NCBI GenBank assembly: GCA_023136725.1
Contig: JAGLQR010000121.1
Location: forward strand, 1 to 5,938
Reading direction: 5' to 3'
Source of the DNA: Candidatus Aminicenantota bacterium
Lineage (GTDB): Bacteria; Acidobacteriota; Aminicenantia; UBA2199
DNA: 5,938 nt
Shown here piece after piece: positions 5,363 to 5,938 of this stretch. Under the pieces are notes generated by a model that was not told the DNA's origin, made no database searches, and saw only the letters and a program-made list of their open reading frames with translations. The position numbers and the translations under genes were made by a program. Every line of letters begins with the position of its first letter. Positions within the stretch are counted from its first letter, which is position 1.

Positions 5363-5938
5363 ATAATTGAATTCCGGAGAACAGCATGAATGCCATTGCC
5401 ATTAATCCGACGGTTATGAATGTGATTCCGAGTCCACGCAGTCCGGGTGGGATATTACTATATCTCAGTTTTTCTCTGATGCCTGCCAGGACAACAATTG
5501 CAAGTGCCCATCCTATCCCCGAACCCAGTCCGTAAACAACACTTTCCGTAAAGTCATATTCCCTCTGGACCATAAGCAGTGAACCACCCAGAATAGCACA
5601 ATTAACAGTTATAAGCGGGAGAAAGACCCCTAGTGCTGTATACAATTTAGGAAAATATTTATCCAGGACCATTTCCAGTATCTGGACCATTGCGGCGATA
5701 ACACCAATATAGGTTATAAGGCCGATAAATGTCAGGTCCACATCCGGGAGTCCGGCCCACGAAAGAGCGCCCTCTTTCAGGACATGGTTATAGATAAGAT
5801 TGTTTACCGGAACAGTGATCGTCTGAACTACGACAACAGCGATCCCCAGCCCGAATGATGTATCAACTTTTTTTGAAACGGCAAGATAGGTACACATTCC
5901 GAGAAAGAATGCTAATGCCATATTCTCAATGAAAATCG
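5361..5938 (-). CDS. nqrE: Na+-NQR subunit E, 5' end beyond the window
   Basis: NqrE is an integral inner-membrane subunit of Na+-NQR. Together with NqrD it holds an iron centre within the membrane on the electron path between NqrF and NqrC/NqrB. The frame stays open to the window edge and reads I-F-I-E-N before the ATG at 5921. That matches the internal SIFIENMAL of Vibrio NqrE, so this ATG is not the start and about 11 residues are off-window. Six family helices are expected and hydrophobic runs fill most of the sequence. The two iron-ligating cysteines are retained, in FFLGMCTYLAVSKK and in LITVNCAILGG; these correspond to Cys26 and Cys120 of Vibrio. The tail reads PPGLRGLGITFI and ends FSGIQL, nearly the Vibrio ending. 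The loop after VLKEGAL is about four residues longer than in Vibrio. RnfA is a paralogue, but the adjacent nqrF settles the assignment. Confidence 0.95.
   Translation of the reverse strand, partial: IFIENMALAFFLGMCTYLAVSKKVDTSFGLGIAVVVVQTITVPVNNLIYNHVLKEGALSWAGLPDVDLTFIGLITYIGVIAAMVQILEMVLDKYFPKLYTALGVFLPLITVNCAILGGSLLMVQREYDFTESVVYGLGSGIGWALAIVVLAGIREKLRYSNIPPGLRGLGITFITVGLMAMAFMLFSGIQL

Noticed and set aside
4104..5370. Plus-strand open frames opposite nqrF
   Set aside because: They mirror the well-conserved nqrF coding sequence and show no domain or start signal of their own.
5919..5921. ATG as the start of nqrE
   Set aside because: The codons before it read IFIEN, matching the internal SIFIENMAL of known NqrE, so the true start is off-window.
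4113..5938. An RNF complex rather than NQR
   Set aside because: The FAD/[2Fe-2S] subunit with an N-terminal helix and RAYSMAS is NqrF, which RNF lacks, and the E subunit ends like NqrE.

Overview
The window looks like a chromosomal segment of a Gram-negative (two-membrane) bacterium with moderately low GC. Three things point that way: a C-terminally aromatic beta-barrel protein with a signal peptide, two lipoproteins with lipoboxes, and a Na+-pumping NADH:quinone oxidoreductase (NQR). Strong Shine-Dalgarno sequences (AGGAGG, AAGGAG) precede several genes, which argues against a typical Bacteroidota genome. The exact lineage cannot be read from this window.

Layout, left to right. (1) 1-1212, plus strand: the 3' four fifths of a MIO-type aromatic amino acid ammonia-lyase, most like histidine ammonia-lyase; its N-terminus lies off the left edge. 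(2) 1220-1834, minus strand: a small secreted beta-barrel, probably eight-stranded, meeting the lyase tail-to-tail with only 7 bases between stops. (3) 1835-1978: a divergent AT-rich intergenic region with candidate promoters facing both ways. (4) 1979-2782, plus strand: an unrecognised two-part lipoprotein. (5) 2802-5938, minus strand: the 3' half of an nqr operon, read right to left as nqrE (5' end off the right edge), nqrF, apbE and a short Cys-rich membrane protein that appears to start at ATT.

How the genes work together. NqrE and NqrF are subunits of the six-subunit pump that oxidises NADH, reduces quinone and exports Na+. ApbE is the flavin transferase that attaches FMN covalently to NqrB and NqrC; those subunits should lie to the right of the window. 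The last gene, at 2802-2990, occupies the place where some proteobacterial nqr operons carry nqrM, the small membrane protein needed to mature the Fe site between NqrD and NqrE. It has the expected plan of one N-terminal membrane helix, a basic stretch and a terminal cysteine cluster. It is short, its cysteine pattern (C-x2-C-x4-C-H) is reduced, and no ATG, GTG or TTG start carries a ribosome-binding site. This is the most interesting item in the window.

No mobile elements, CRISPR arrays, tRNA or rRNA genes were seen.
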